Assembly (NCBI GenBank): GCA_041671545.1
Contig: JBAZBI010000006.1
Location: 62,001 to 126,000 of the forward strand
DNA length: 64,000 nt
Reading direction: 5' to 3'
Origin: UBA1563 sp041671545
Lineage (GTDB): Bacteria; Bacteroidota; Ignavibacteria; Ignavibacteriales; Ignavibacteriaceae
The notes beneath the pieces are model-generated. The model was not told the origin of the DNA. It did no database searches and worked only from the letters and a program-made list of their open reading frames with translations. The position numbers were made by a program, and so were the translations under genes. This document shows positions 25,882-35,913 of this stretch, piece by piece; the stretch's first letter is position 1; every line of letters starts with the position of its first letter.

Positions 25882-26805
25882 ATGAAAAAATCAAACTCAA
25901 TAAAAATCATTTTTCTTCTCATCGGTTTATCTGTGGTTAGTTATTCACAAAGCGCCGGAAGTAACGGACTATCTTTTCTAAAAATAGGTTCCGGTGCAAG
26001 GAACATAGCGCTTGGCGATAACGGTGCAGTTTTTGCAAATGATGTTTCAGCAATCTTTTATAATCCTGCGCAACTGAAATCGGGTAACCCGGAAATAATA
26101 TTTACACATAATGCCTGGATACAGGATGCCGCAACTGAACTGCTCGGAGTAAAATTTTCGCTTTTTAATTTACCAATCGGATTCGGGATAAATTCAACTT
26201 CTATTAAAGGATTTGAAGTGCGAACAAAACCGGGTCCGGTTGAAACAACCTTTAATACGCATTATTTTTTCGGCTCACTTTCCACGGCATTTTCATTGAT
26301 AGAAAATCTTTCAACCGGAATTACTTTGAAATATCTTTATGAAGATATTTTCTATGATAATTCCGAGGGAATCGGTTTTGATTTCGGCTTATATTATAAA
26401 ACTCCAGTTGAGAATTTATTTGTCTCTGCAGTAGTTAAAAATATCGGATCAATGAATCAACTTCAAAAGGAAGCAACAAAGTTACCTGCAGAAATTAGAG
26501 TTGGTCCGGTTTATCAATATGATTTACCGATTTACAAACTTTCATTGCAAGCCGGTGGAGAATTCCAGAAATATTTATTGCAAAGTGATGTGCACATAAA
26601 TTTTGGAACGGAAATCGTTTACGATAAAATGTTTGCTTTTAGATTAGGTTATCAAACCAACCATGAATCAAAGGATATTTCCGGCGGATTAGGATTATAC
26701 TGGAATCAATTCTCTTTTGATTACGCAATGACTCCTTTTTCTTACGGACTCGGACAAGCTCAAACTATATCAATAAAATATACTTTTTTGAATTTCGATA
26801 ATTAA
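25882..26805 (+). CDS. PorV/PorQ-family outer-membrane protein
   Basis: A 307-residue barrel protein with signal peptide (LIGLSVVSYSQSAG). The family signature is FLKIGSGARNIALGDNGAVFANDVSAIFYNPA. It is shorter than the preceding paralogue and clearly diverged from it. The pair follows a propeller protein with a FlgD-like tail, which is a likely cargo or partner. Ends one base before the FemAB-like gene. Confidence 0.88.
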   Translation: MKKSNSIKIIFLLIGLSVVSYSQSAGSNGLSFLKIGSGARNIALGDNGAVFANDVSAIFYNPAQLKSGNPEIIFTHNAWIQDAATELLGVKFSLFNLPIGFGINSTSIKGFEVRTKPGPVETTFNTHYFFGSLSTAFSLIENLSTGITLKYLYEDIFYDNSEGIGFDFGLYYKTPVENLFVSAVVKNIGSMNQLQKEATKLPAEIRVGPVYQYDLPIYKLSLQAGGEFQKYLLQSDVHINFGTEIVYDKMFAFRLGYQTNHESKDISGGLGLYWNQFSFDYAMTPFSYGLGQAQTISIKYTFLNFDN

Positions 26806-26806
26806 T

Positions 26807-27766
26807 ATGGAAATAATTAAATACACGGATCAATGGAAAGTTAAGTGGGATAAGTTCGTTCTAGGATCGAATAACGGCACTATGTTTCATATGCAAAGAT
26901 TTTTTGACTACCATATCCCAGGTAAGTTTGTGTTTGATCATCTTTTGTTTGTTAATAAGAATCAAATCATTGCTTTACTTCCTGGAAAATTAATCAACGG
27001 AATCTTTGAGTCTCCAATTGGAGCAAGTTACGGTTCAATTGTTACGAATGACATCACATTCGATGAATCTTTGGAATTAGTTTCTTTATTACTTCAGTAC
27101 GGAAAAGAAAACGGTTATAAGGGATTTGAATTAACTCCCGCTCCTATGATTTATGAGACGTATCAAAATCAAAATCTTGATTTTGCAATGCTTTGGTTGG
27201 GATTTTCTTATAAACTTCACTATATATCAAGCGCAATAAAACTGGATAAAAAAAGAGACATCATTGAAAGGTTTACTCCGACAATTCGACGTAATATTCG
27301 AAAGACACTGAAACAAACTGAGATCACAGTTGAAATAAATGAACGATATGATGAATTCTATCCAATTTTACTTGAAAATAAAGCCAGGCATAATGTTAAA
27401 CCTACACATAGTTACGAAGATTTGTTAAAATTGAAAGAATTAATGCCGGATAATTTGAAGTTATTTATGGTTTATCTTGCTGGAAAACCAATTGGCGGCT
27501 CACTCATGTTTTTTACAAATAGGAATGTAGCATTATGTTTCTATAATATGTTGATTTACGACTACGCTGAGTATAAACCTATTCAGAGGGTAATGTATGA
27601 AGTTGTCAAACATTCAACAGAGCATGGTTATTCATACGTTGATATTGGAGTTTCGCAAGACACCAAAGCAGAAAATCCGATGACTCCCAGTATTGGATTA
27701 ATTCAATTTAAAGAAAAATTTGACGCTAAAACAATAATGCGTAATACATTTCAAATAACTCTATAG
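26807..27766 (+). CDS. FemAB/GNAT-type acyltransferase-like protein
   Basis: A 319-residue cytoplasmic protein of the FemAB/BioF2-like GNAT fold. Marks are the N-terminal MFHMQRFFDYHI, GIFESPIGASYGSIV, FTPTIRRNIRKTLKQTEITVEI (basic Arg-rich helix typical of FemAB proteins), and the second GNAT half KPIGGSLMFFTNRNVALCFYNM. Family members add amino acids to peptidoglycan or acyl groups to metabolites or exopolysaccharide units. The surrounding envelope genes favour a cell-surface role; substrate unknown. Confidence 0.75.
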   Translation: MEIIKYTDQWKVKWDKFVLGSNNGTMFHMQRFFDYHIPGKFVFDHLLFVNKNQIIALLPGKLINGIFESPIGASYGSIVTNDITFDESLELVSLLLQYGKENGYKGFELTPAPMIYETYQNQNLDFAMLWLGFSYKLHYISSAIKLDKKRDIIERFTPTIRRNIRKTLKQTEITVEINERYDEFYPILLENKARHNVKPTHSYEDLLKLKELMPDNLKLFMVYLAGKPIGGSLMFFTNRNVALCFYNMLIYDYAEYKPIQRVMYEVVKHSTEHGYSYVDIGVSQDTKAENPMTPSIGLIQFKEKFDAKTIMRNTFQITL

Positions 27767-28059
27767 AAATTTATTTTTGAATCCCTAAAAAATATTTTAA
27801 TTACTTTTCTTGATAATTTTCAGTGTGATTTTAGACTAATTAAATCTATCTAATTTATGCGATTATGAAACGTTTTTATGATGAATGAATTGGATCCTTT
27901 GATTTCAGAATTATAACTTTCAAAATATGTACATTTAAGGATCGGAGGGAGTTAAGAATCGGCACCAGAAGAATACTTTAGGAATTCTTTTGATAAAGAG
28001 ATATAAGCATTAAGGTAACAAGCAGAGGAACAATTCAAAGTCTCAAGAAAATAGAAAAT
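27767..28059. other. Intergenic region, no recognised feature
   Basis: About 290 AT-rich bases between the FemAB-like gene and the surface polysaccharide cluster. It probably holds the promoter of the latter, but I find no exact TTTG-N19-TAnnTTTG match and no convincing hairpin. Confidence 0.4.
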
Positions 28060-29379
28060 ATGAATTTATTAACTACATCAATACGGAAGGTTTTATTATT
28101 TCTTGTGGAACATATGAAAGTAGTCGTTGGATTTTATATAATAATTCAGCTATTGATATTAGTAACTATTCCAATATCATACACAAGTGATTCTCTTAAC
28201 TATTACAAATTAGCACAACAAAGCATAGCAGCTCAAAGTTTTTATCCTGCACCTCAGCATCTTTATGAGGATTATATCATCGCTCCGCTTTTTGTGAATA
28301 TTCTTGTTTCTGTTTTATCCATTTACAATTCAGTCTTATCCATCGGGATATTAAATATCTGTGCAAACGTATTTCAGCTATTTTTTGTTTACAAATTAGC
28401 CGAAAAGATGTTTAACATTAATGCAGCAAAAACGGTGGTTATTCTTTACGTTTTTTATTTGAATTCGTTAGGCTTTATTGTAATGAATTTGACGGAGTTA
28501 GTATTTAATTGTTTTGTTTTAGGGAGTATATTTTTCTTTTTGAAGGGGACTAAAAAGTCATACATTCTAGCGGGATTGTTAGCCGGTGCTGCAATAGGTG
28601 TGAGACCAATAGGCTGGGTGTTGTTAATAATTTATCTGATGATTGGTATTAGGAAAGCATTTAAAAGTCAAAAGGACAAAAAACCGTTTCTAATTTTAAC
28701 CGGTACAGCATTTTTTATAATTCTTTTTGGTGGAAGTACCTACCTCAGTTTTGGAAATTTTATTTTTACCTCTACCAACGGACCTGTAAATATTTTAATT
28801 GGTGCGAGCGATCAAGCAACCGGAGCTTTTAATGCTTATGTTTTTAATAAAGGGAATAGTGGTTATATAAATAATTCCGAACAAAAAACTTTTTATGAAA
28901 AAGAGGAAATCTGGAAAAAGCAAGCACTAGATTGGATACTTCTTCACCCGATAAAATGGATAAGTCTTTTCCCGAAGAAAATTGTTCATATATTTGCCTG
29001 GGACGATATTACGATTTCTCATTTATTTGATTCTGGTAGATGGAACTTATATCGTGTGCTCAAAGAAATGTATGTTTCGAAAAGTGTCAGAAATATTTTG
29101 TTGGGATTTTCTGTTTATGAAAAAGTTCTTTTTATTCTTGTGCAAGTAATCCATCATCTCTATTACTATTTCGTAATTTGGATGTTTTTTAAGAGTCTTA
29201 GTAAAAAACTTCTTGCAAAAGAAGGTGTGATTGTTTCAATCGCGTTCATTCTAATAGGTTTATTTATGAACTTAATTACTTTTGGTGATGCTCGTTTTAA
29301 ATATCCATATATAATCTTTATACTTGTGCTAATATCTCCCAAAATTTATGAAATTATGTTTAAAAATAATCTTACATGA
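28060..29379 (+). CDS. Multi-span membrane glycosyltransferase-like protein (GT39/ArnT type)
   Basis: A 439-residue integral membrane protein with 10 or more hydrophobic helices. It has a GT-C-like layout: a first periplasmic loop after TM1 with TSDSLNYYKLAQQS (D/E-containing loop) and a run of helices including GLLAGAAIGVRPIGWVLLI. Family 39-type enzymes move sugars from polyprenyl-phosphate donors to lipid or protein acceptors. First gene of the 28-34 kb glycan cluster. Fold-level call; substrate unknown. Confidence 0.65.
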   Translation: MNLLTTSIRKVLLFLVEHMKVVVGFYIIIQLLILVTIPISYTSDSLNYYKLAQQSIAAQSFYPAPQHLYEDYIIAPLFVNILVSVLSIYNSVLSIGILNICANVFQLFFVYKLAEKMFNINAAKTVVILYVFYLNSLGFIVMNLTELVFNCFVLGSIFFFLKGTKKSYILAGLLAGAAIGVRPIGWVLLIIYLMIGIRKAFKSQKDKKPFLILTGTAFFIILFGGSTYLSFGNFIFTSTNGPVNILIGASDQATGAFNAYVFNKGNSGYINNSEQKTFYEKEEIWKKQALDWILLHPIKWISLFPKKIVHIFAWDDITISHLFDSGRWNLYRVLKEMYVSKSVRNILLGFSVYEKVLFILVQVIHHLYYYFVIWMFFKSLSKKLLAKEGVIVSIAFILIGLFMNLITFGDARFKYPYIIFILVLISPKIYEIMFKNNLT

Positions 29380-29399
29380 GTTGATTAATTAGCGGCATT

Positions 29400-30524
29400 A
29401 TGAAGAATAAATCAGTTTTACTTACCTTTCTCGGCAATTTCCATTATGATTCCAGAGTAACAAATTTCTACAATTCTTTTAAAGAGAAAGGATATAAAGT
29501 TAAAGTTATATCATTTGATTGGTTGACAAAAGACTTCAAAACTGAAAAAGGAGATATATCGGTCTATCGACTAACAAAAAGTTTTTCTTCAATATATTAC
29601 TATTTAATATTTTCGATCATCTTATCTTTTCGATTATTATTTACTAAAGCTGATCTTATTTTTGCGGAAGATGTTTATACACTTCCGTTTGTAATACTGT
29701 TCGCAAAACTTAAAAAAGCAAAAATATGTTACGATTCTAGAGAGATCTATGCCCATCTTGCCGGTTTAAGCAATAAGAAAAACATACAAATGTTTTGGCG
29801 TTGGATCGAAAAAACATTCATTAAAAGTGTAGATGTGGTAATAACAACTGGGGAAATGGATTCAGCTTATCTAGAAAAAGCGTATAACTTACGAGCAACC
29901 GTTGTAATTAGAAACCTGCCTCTTGCTATTAAAATAATTGAATCATTTGATTATAGGAAAAAATATAATTTAGAAAATGATGAAATAATTCTTTTGTATC
30001 AGGGAGTTATTTTGCCTGGTAGGGGACTAAATAATATTTTTAACATCATGGATCAATTAGGGAATTGTGTGTTAATTATTCTGGGGGATGGTGAATATGA
30101 GGGAAAATGTCGTCAAATAGTACGAGAAAAAAAACTGACTAATAAAGTTTTCTTTTTCGGGAAAGTAACACAGAATGAACTCTTAAAATATACTTCAGGC
30201 GCCGATATTGGTTTAGCCCTCATTGAGAACCTTAGTCTCAGTTATTATTACGCTTTACCGAATAAAATGTTCGAATATATCTATTGCGGATTACCTGTTA
30301 TCGCAAGTAATTTACCGCAAATGAAAGCAGTTATTGAGAAATATAATGTAGGATTATGTGTTAATTCAGAGGATTCAAATGAAATCAAAAGTGTTATTAA
30401 CATGATGGCATCAGATGATAAGTATAGAAAAAAATTATCAGCAAATTGTAAAGAAGCTTCTCATGAATTGAACTGGAATAATGAAATAAAAAAACTCTTT
30501 AGAGTATTCGAAATTGATACTTAA
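29400..30524 (+). CDS. Family 4 glycosyltransferase
   Basis: A 374-residue GT-B enzyme. The N-terminal Rossmann domain includes KICYDSREIYAHLAGL. The C-terminal domain contains VILPGRGLNNIFNIM, LIILGDGEYEGKCRQIV, VFFFGKVTQNELLKYTSGADIGLALIEN and LPNKMFEYIYCGLPVIASN, the acidic E-x7-E-like donor site of GT4. A cytoplasmic enzyme of surface glycan assembly. Follows the membrane GT by 20 nt. Confidence 0.9.
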   Translation: MKNKSVLLTFLGNFHYDSRVTNFYNSFKEKGYKVKVISFDWLTKDFKTEKGDISVYRLTKSFSSIYYYLIFSIILSFRLLFTKADLIFAEDVYTLPFVILFAKLKKAKICYDSREIYAHLAGLSNKKNIQMFWRWIEKTFIKSVDVVITTGEMDSAYLEKAYNLRATVVIRNLPLAIKIIESFDYRKKYNLENDEIILLYQGVILPGRGLNNIFNIMDQLGNCVLIILGDGEYEGKCRQIVREKKLTNKVFFFGKVTQNELLKYTSGADIGLALIENLSLSYYYALPNKMFEYIYCGLPVIASNLPQMKAVIEKYNVGLCVNSEDSNEIKSVINMMASDDKYRKKLSANCKEASHELNWNNEIKKLFRVFEIDT

Positions 30525-30528
30525 TTTA

Positions 30529-31248
30529 TCATTTTTGACATATAACGATAATATGTGCCGGAGAACTGTAAATTCGATCAACAAACTTGTCACAAAACTT
30601 CCATAATGTAAAATTTAAAAATTTCAAAAGCACATAAGTACGAAGGAAAATCAATATTTTATTCCCAAATGTTTTCCAAATAATATCACTGATAACTTTA
30701 CGATCAAAAAGTGAAAGTAATTTGTTTTCATCAAATGAATGAAGGTGCGCATGGAGAGGTGTTTCATTGTTACAATGAATACATAACGTTTTTTTTATGA
30801 GTTCTTTATAGGGCGTTGTGATGATCAGATACCCATCTTTTTTTAGAACTCGCAAAAGTTCGTTTACAAATTTTGCTGGAGAAACAACATGTTCAATTAT
30901 CTCAGATGCAATTATCACATCAAAACTTTTTGTCTGAAATGGAAGAAAGTATGAATCTGCAGTAATTCCAAAATGATTTTTTGAATTATATTTAGTTATT
31001 GCTTTGTAGGGATTGTTGATTGAAATATCCAAGGAAAAGACAATCTTATTCTTTTTAACAAAATGTTGAGCGACCCAAGCTGAACCACATCCAACATCAA
31101 GAATTGATGTAACATTTTCTGGTATATTTGCAATAACGTATTCGTGTACTCTTCGTTCATCATGGGCAGTTGCAGCAAATCTTTCTTCAAAATAGTCAAA
31201 CTTTTCTGCATCAAGATTGTAATGCTCTATGTAGTTAAATTCTTTCAA
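30529..31248 (-). CDS. Class I SAM-dependent methyltransferase
   Basis: A 239-residue methyltransferase on the opposite strand to its neighbours. Motif I is SILDVGCGSAWVAQHFV; then SLDIS, ITADSYFLPF, FDVIIASEIIEHV and LLRVLKKDGYLIITTP follow in the usual order of UbiE/methyltransferase-11 proteins. The acceptor is unknown. Placed between a GT4 and a flippase gene, it may methylate a glycan or lipid. Its 3' end abuts the GT4 stop. Confidence 0.88.
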   Translation of the reverse strand: MKEFNYIEHYNLDAEKFDYFEERFAATAHDERRVHEYVIANIPENVTSILDVGCGSAWVAQHFVKKNKIVFSLDISINNPYKAITKYNSKNHFGITADSYFLPFQTKSFDVIIASEIIEHVVSPAKFVNELLRVLKKDGYLIITTPYKELIKKTLCIHCNNETPLHAHLHSFDENKLLSLFDRKVISDIIWKTFGNKILIFLRTYVLLKFLNFTLWKFCDKFVDRIYSSPAHIIVICQK

Positions 31249-31304
31249 GATACTCGTTCTAAAAATTGTTTATATAATAGTTTAAGATAAAAAATTAGTG
31301 CTAA

Positions 31305-32723
31305 ATGAAGAAATCTAATCTCTTTAAATCTGTTGCCTGGTATGGTGTTGGCAATATCATTGCTCGATCAATGACGTTGATATTGCTACCGCTATACTCC
31401 AATCTAATCAGCACAAAAGAGTTTGGGAATTATTCTCTCCTTGTATCTGTGTATACTATTATTGCCACGGTTTATCAATTCGGTATGTCTTCTGCTTTGA
31501 ATAAATTCTATACTGAAGAACCGGATGAAAAAAAGAAAAAAATTATCTTTTCAACTATTCTAAATTCAATAGTTGTATTGGGGATAATCCTAACAGTTGT
31601 AACGACTCTCTTCTCCACCTCAATAGTTACCTTCGTTTTCGGTTCTAAAAACTTTAGTCCGTTGCTAATTCTGTTGATTGGTTCTCTCTTTTTTGAGACT
31701 ATTAACTTTTACATCATTTTACTTTTGAAGACGAAGGAAATGCCGAAGGAAACCGTTGTTTATTCGGTTGCTGGAGCAATAGTAAATCTTGGTTTAAATA
31801 TTCTTTTTGTTTTTTACTTCAGATGGTCAATTTCCGGAATAATTCTCGCTCAGTTGTTATCCGGAATTATCCTTTTTTTCATTTCACTTCATGTTATTAA
31901 GGGAACTTATATCTTTATTGTTGATAAAAAAATATTACTCACAATTGTAGTTTTTTCACTTCCACTTTTGGCTGGGAGTCTATTCACCGCTTTGACAAAT
32001 GTCGCCGATAGATTTATCATAAATATTTTTATGAGTAAAGATGATGTCGGAATCTATAGTTTCGTTTACCGAATTGCTCTTCTAATGAATGTTTTTGTAG
32101 TTTCCTTCGCAATGGCATGGAATCCTCACTCAGTGAAACAATATTTCAGAAATAATTACAGCGAGTCCTATGGGAAAACTCTTTCTCACTTTCTTGCAGG
32201 CGGTATGCTTCTTTTCCTTTTTGTGTCTCTTTTTATAAAAATCCTTTTTGAAACAAAAGTTTTTGGAACATTCATCTTAAATCCAATTTACAAACCTGGT
32301 CTTTCGGCATTTCCTTTTATTATGGCTGGTTATTTTTTTAACGGCATTTCCACATATTATGCTGTTTATCCCTATGTTTCTAATAAAACTTATCAATTAC
32401 TTATTACAGATTTTATTGCACTGAGTTTAAATATAGGACTGAATTATTTGCTAATTCCTAAACTTGGGTTAATGGGAGCTGCAATTTCCACGGCAGCAGC
32501 ATTTTTTTTCGGCGCATTGTATTTATTCTTTATTAGTAAAAATAAATTGAAAATAAATTATGAAAAGAAAGAAATGTCTCTCATAATCATTGGCGGAATA
32601 GTCGTTTACATACTTGGAACGTTTGTAGACAGTTTCTATTTGAACATTATTCTACTATCTTCTTATTCTTTACTTCTTTATAAAGTTTGTAATATTCAGT
32701 TATTTAGTTGGCAAAAAGATTAA
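31305..32723 (+). CDS. Polysaccharide flippase (Wzx / MATE-like, MVF superfamily)
   Basis: A 472-residue protein with about 12-14 transmembrane helices. The start, FKSVAWYGVGNIIARSMTLILLPLYSNLISTKEFGNYSL, split at its centre, is the classical Wzx N-terminal signature. TNVADRFIINIFMSKDDVGIYSFVYRI marks the second half. It flips lipid-linked oligosaccharide units across the inner membrane. Central member of the 28-34 kb surface glycan cluster. Confidence 0.9.
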   Translation: MKKSNLFKSVAWYGVGNIIARSMTLILLPLYSNLISTKEFGNYSLLVSVYTIIATVYQFGMSSALNKFYTEEPDEKKKKIIFSTILNSIVVLGIILTVVTTLFSTSIVTFVFGSKNFSPLLILLIGSLFFETINFYIILLLKTKEMPKETVVYSVAGAIVNLGLNILFVFYFRWSISGIILAQLLSGIILFFISLHVIKGTYIFIVDKKILLTIVVFSLPLLAGSLFTALTNVADRFIINIFMSKDDVGIYSFVYRIALLMNVFVVSFAMAWNPHSVKQYFRNNYSESYGKTLSHFLAGGMLLFLFVSLFIKILFETKVFGTFILNPIYKPGLSAFPFIMAGYFFNGISTYYAVYPYVSNKTYQLLITDFIALSLNIGLNYLLIPKLGLMGAAISTAAAFFFGALYLFFISKNKLKINYEKKEMSLIIIGGIVVYILGTFVDSFYLNIILLSSYSLLLYKVCNIQLFSWQKD

Positions 32724-32734
32724 TTACTATTACG

Positions 32735-33757
32735 ATGCATAACTCAAAGCTACGAATACTTATTTTACGCCCCGACCGACTTGGTGATGTTGTGCTTTCA
32801 ACTCCTCTGCCGCGTGAAATTAAAAAGAAATATCCTAATGCTTTTATTGCGGTTCTCGTTCGCAATTACACAAAAGATATTTATACAAATAATCCTTTTG
32901 TTGATGAAATTTTGATTGAAGAAGAATTAGGCAATTCGTTTTGGCAGAGAGTGAAACGGATCAGATCATTTCGATTTACACATGGAGTTGCACTTCTTCC
33001 GACAGAAAAGAATAATTGGCTGCTTTTTTTTAGCGGAATAAAAATGCGAATCGGTGTTGGGCATAAGTTTTATCAATTCCTTTCTAACGCAAAGAGTATT
33101 TACCGGAGAAAGTATATTCCGTTGAGAAACGAAGCTGATTACTGTTTGGATGCTTTGCGGAAAATAGGAATAGAAAATCCGGATACCGCGGTTTCAATTT
33201 ACCTTTCGGATGAAGAGAAGAAAAGAGCTTTGGAAATCAGAGAATCTTTCTCAACTGACAAAAAAATATTTGTGGGCATCCATGCTACCAGCGGAAAATC
33301 AGCGCCAAATCTATCATTAAAAGAATATCTCAAGCTTGCCGAATTACTTGTTCTGCAAAAAGATATTCAAGTATTTATTACGGAAAAAGAAATTCCGGAT
33401 GAACTAAAAAACATTGAAGGCGTTTCATATTATTTTGAAAATCTTTCTTTGCGGGATTCAATAATTGCTTTTTCTGTCTTAGATGTTTTAATATCCGCCA
33501 GCACCGGACCGATGCACATCGCAGCAGCTCTCAAAGTAAAAACGCTTTCTGTTTTTTGTCCACTTCCTGCTTGTGAACCAAAACTTTGGGGACCACAAGG
33601 GAACGAAGCATATTTTGTAATGCCGGATGAAAATTACTGTGGTAAAGTCTGTTCCGGCGATCCTCAAACTTGTATGTTTGAAGGTGATGGGGGAATCAAT
33701 GCAGAAAAAATTGTTTCGCGCCTGAAAAAAATATTCCCCTCCGATGAAAAAAATTAA
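32735..33757 (+). CDS. Family 9 glycosyltransferase (heptosyltransferase-like)
   Basis: A 340-residue GT9 enzyme. The N-terminal ILILRPDRLGDVVLSTPLPREIKKKYP and the C-terminal ISASTGPMHIAAALKVKTLSVF are diagnostic of ADP-heptose:LPS heptosyltransferases. I choose the ATG at 32735: the TTG at 32708 would overlap the flippase gene and adds only nine residues before the conserved core. Suggests LPS-core-like glycan; the actual sugar is unproven. Overlaps the glycerate kinase start by 14 nt. Confidence 0.9.
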   Translation: MHNSKLRILILRPDRLGDVVLSTPLPREIKKKYPNAFIAVLVRNYTKDIYTNNPFVDEILIEEELGNSFWQRVKRIRSFRFTHGVALLPTEKNNWLLFFSGIKMRIGVGHKFYQFLSNAKSIYRRKYIPLRNEADYCLDALRKIGIENPDTAVSIYLSDEEKKRALEIRESFSTDKKIFVGIHATSGKSAPNLSLKEYLKLAELLVLQKDIQVFITEKEIPDELKNIEGVSYYFENLSLRDSIIAFSVLDVLISASTGPMHIAAALKVKTLSVFCPLPACEPKLWGPQGNEAYFVMPDENYCGKVCSGDPQTCMFEGDGGINAEKIVSRLKKIFPSDEKN

Positions 33758-34874
33758 GTTATTGATCGCTCCAAACAGTTTTAAAGAATGCGCCGATGCA
33801 ATTGAAATTGCCAAAATCATCACGGAGAATTTTGCAGAACCTGAATTCCAAGTAAAAAGCATTCCTATTTCCGATGGTGGTGACGGCTTCCTAAATATTT
33901 GCCAAAATAATTTCCACCTTGAAATTGTTCCAAGGGAGATTCGGTCTTTTTATGATGATACTTTTTCTCAAGTTCCCGTGGGAGTTTCTATCGACCACAA
34001 AATAATTTATATGGAATCCGCTGAAATTATCGGCATGAAGAAAATTCCATTGGAGAAAAGGAATCCATCCATTTTGAACTCGAGTAATCTTGGTGAACTT
34101 TTAATAAAACTGGAAAAGGAGTTTTTGGAATTTTCTAAAATAATTCTCGGACTTGGCGGAACAGCCACTAACGACTTAGGGCTTGGATTATGCGTTCCAT
34201 TCGGGTTAAAACTTTTTAACAAAAATGGAGAAGAACTGCAGGTACAGCCAAAATATTTCGTTGAGGTGCATTCTATCGTTTTACCGAAGCAGAAAAATAT
34301 TTTCACCTTAGAAATTGTTACGGATGTAGAGGTTCCTCTTTTGGGGGAAACGGGTACTTCTAAAACTTTCGCAAAACAGAAAGGGGCGACTGAACAAGAG
34401 ATTGAAATCCTCGAAAAAGGTGTAAAAAATATTATTTCAATTTTGAAAAAAGAACATGGAATCGATTTTTCTTCCAGGCCGTTTGGCGCCGGTGGTGGAT
34501 TATTATTGGGATTATCACTTGTGGCTAATCTACAAGTTTGTTTTGCGGAAGAATTTCTTTTGAAAAAACTTCACCTTGAAAAAGAATTAGTGAAAGCAGA
34601 TTTTATCATCACCGGGGAAGGTTCTTTTGATGAACAAAGTTTGCTGAAGAAGGGAACCGGAATTCTCATAAATAGTGCGAAAAAACTTCAAAAGAAGGTA
34701 TTCGTTATCTGCGGAAAAGTGGATCAGACGATTTCCGGGAGAATTGATGAACGTGTTATCCCTTTTTCACTCGAAAAATATTTCTCCACTGAGGAAGAAT
34801 CTATTAAAAATTTCAAAACTGGAATTGAAAAAGCCTGCGGAGAAATAAAGTCTTACATTTTATCCCACCCTTAA
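33744..34874 (+). CDS. Glycerate kinase (GlxK/GarK type)
   Basis: A 376-residue class II-fold glycerate kinase that phosphorylates D-glycerate. Family marks are LLIAPNSFKECADAIEIA at the N-terminus, PISDGGDGFL, ILGLGGTATNDLGLGLC, RPFGAGGGLLLGLSL, IITGEGSFDEQSLLKKGTG and VICGKVD. Length is normal. Its overlap with the GT9 gene is positional; no glyoxylate genes are nearby, so the metabolic link is unclear. Confidence 0.93.
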   Translation: MKKIKLLIAPNSFKECADAIEIAKIITENFAEPEFQVKSIPISDGGDGFLNICQNNFHLEIVPREIRSFYDDTFSQVPVGVSIDHKIIYMESAEIIGMKKIPLEKRNPSILNSSNLGELLIKLEKEFLEFSKIILGLGGTATNDLGLGLCVPFGLKLFNKNGEELQVQPKYFVEVHSIVLPKQKNIFTLEIVTDVEVPLLGETGTSKTFAKQKGATEQEIEILEKGVKNIISILKKEHGIDFSSRPFGAGGGLLLGLSLVANLQVCFAEEFLLKKLHLEKELVKADFIITGEGSFDEQSLLKKGTGILINSAKKLQKKVFVICGKVDQTISGRIDERVIPFSLEKYFSTEEESIKNFKTGIEKACGEIKSYILSHP

Positions 34875-34948
34875 ATTTGTTAAATTTGAATTGACAAACT
34901 AGAAGACTACATTGAGATGTGTTAGCTTGTAATACAGTAGAAAATATT

Positions 34949-35030
34949 CTTAATCATAGTCGTTTTCTTAATCTTACTCATTTTTAGTGGACTGATGAGG
35001 ATTATGAAAAAGATTATGATTATGATCAAG
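34949..35030. repeat. Imperfect long inverted repeat between glycerate kinase and thyA
   Basis: The left arm (34949-34981, TTAATC words) pairs imperfectly with the right arm (34995-35030, GATTATGA words) over about 33 nt. It belongs to the same intergenic class as the structures near 4.5, 5.4, 38.3 and 46.1 kb. Confidence 0.45.
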
Positions 35031-35073
35031 CAGTCGAATTAACAGAACATGAAAATTAATTTTATGGAGCATA

Positions 35074-35913
35074 ATGAAAGAATATCTTGATTTAGTTCGT
35101 TTAGTAATGAACGAAGGTGTTAGAAAAAAATCGAGAACCGGTGTTGACACAATTTCGTATTTCTCAGCTTTTTATAAAGTGGATTTAACCAAAGGGTTTC
35201 CTCTTTTAACAACAAAAAAGATGGAATGGAAATCGGTTATCCGCGAATTACTCTGGTATTTATCAGGCGAAAACCATATCCGCAATCTGCGCAAGCATAC
35301 TAAAATATGGGACGCTTGGGCTGATGAAGATGGAAATCTTGAAACAGCTTATGGACACTATTGGCGCCATTTTCCAAGCGCAAAGAAAGACAAAAACGGT
35401 AACTGGGAAGTAACTGAAATCGATCAAATACAATATGTTATTGATGAAATAAAAAATAAACCTTATAGCCGAAGATTGCTCGTGACCGCGTGGGAACCAG
35501 GCAACGCTACAACAAGCAAACTTCCGCCGTGTCATTACACTTTTGCATTTAATGTTTCAGGAGATAAGTTGAACTGCCATTTAACACAACGCTCCGGAGA
35601 TATTGCGCTTGGCATTCCATTTAATTTGGCGGCTTATTCTATGTTGACTCATATCATTGCAAACGAGACAAATTTACAAGTCGGACAGTTTGCGCACACG
35701 ATTATCGACGCTCATATTTACGTTGGTGATAAAGGAACTGAAAATGAAAAATACGATCATCTCGAAGGATTAAAAGAGCAATTAACTCGTGAGCCGATGG
35801 AATTACCGACATTAAGCATTGCAAAGAAACCGCTGAAGGATTTGACCTTCGAGGATTTTGAAATAGTCGGTTATCAAAGCCATCCCAAAATTAAATTTGA
35901 GGTTGCTGTTTGA
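35074..35913 (+). CDS. thyA: Thymidylate synthase
   Basis: ThyA methylates dUMP to dTMP using methylene-THF. Motifs are SRTGVDTISYFSAF near the N-terminus, LLWYLSGE, PYSRRLLVTAWEPGN, the catalytic Cys in LPPCHYTFAF, LTQRSGDIALGIPFNLAAYS and HTIIDAHIYV. It has 279 residues, normal for the long bacterial form. GGAG precedes the ATG. It overlaps the folA start, giving the classical thyA-folA pair. Confidence 0.97.
   Translation: MKEYLDLVRLVMNEGVRKKSRTGVDTISYFSAFYKVDLTKGFPLLTTKKMEWKSVIRELLWYLSGENHIRNLRKHTKIWDAWADEDGNLETAYGHYWRHFPSAKKDKNGNWEVTEIDQIQYVIDEIKNKPYSRRLLVTAWEPGNATTSKLPPCHYTFAFNVSGDKLNCHLTQRSGDIALGIPFNLAAYSMLTHIIANETNLQVGQFAHTIIDAHIYVGDKGTENEKYDHLEGLKEQLTREPMELPTLSIAKKPLKDLTFEDFEIVGYQSHPKIKFEVAV

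Noticed and set aside
30529..31248. Sign of recent insertion (opposite-strand methyltransferase in the glycan cluster)
   Set aside because: Base composition looks like the neighbours and no repeats flank it; a simple inversion or divergent unit explains the strand.
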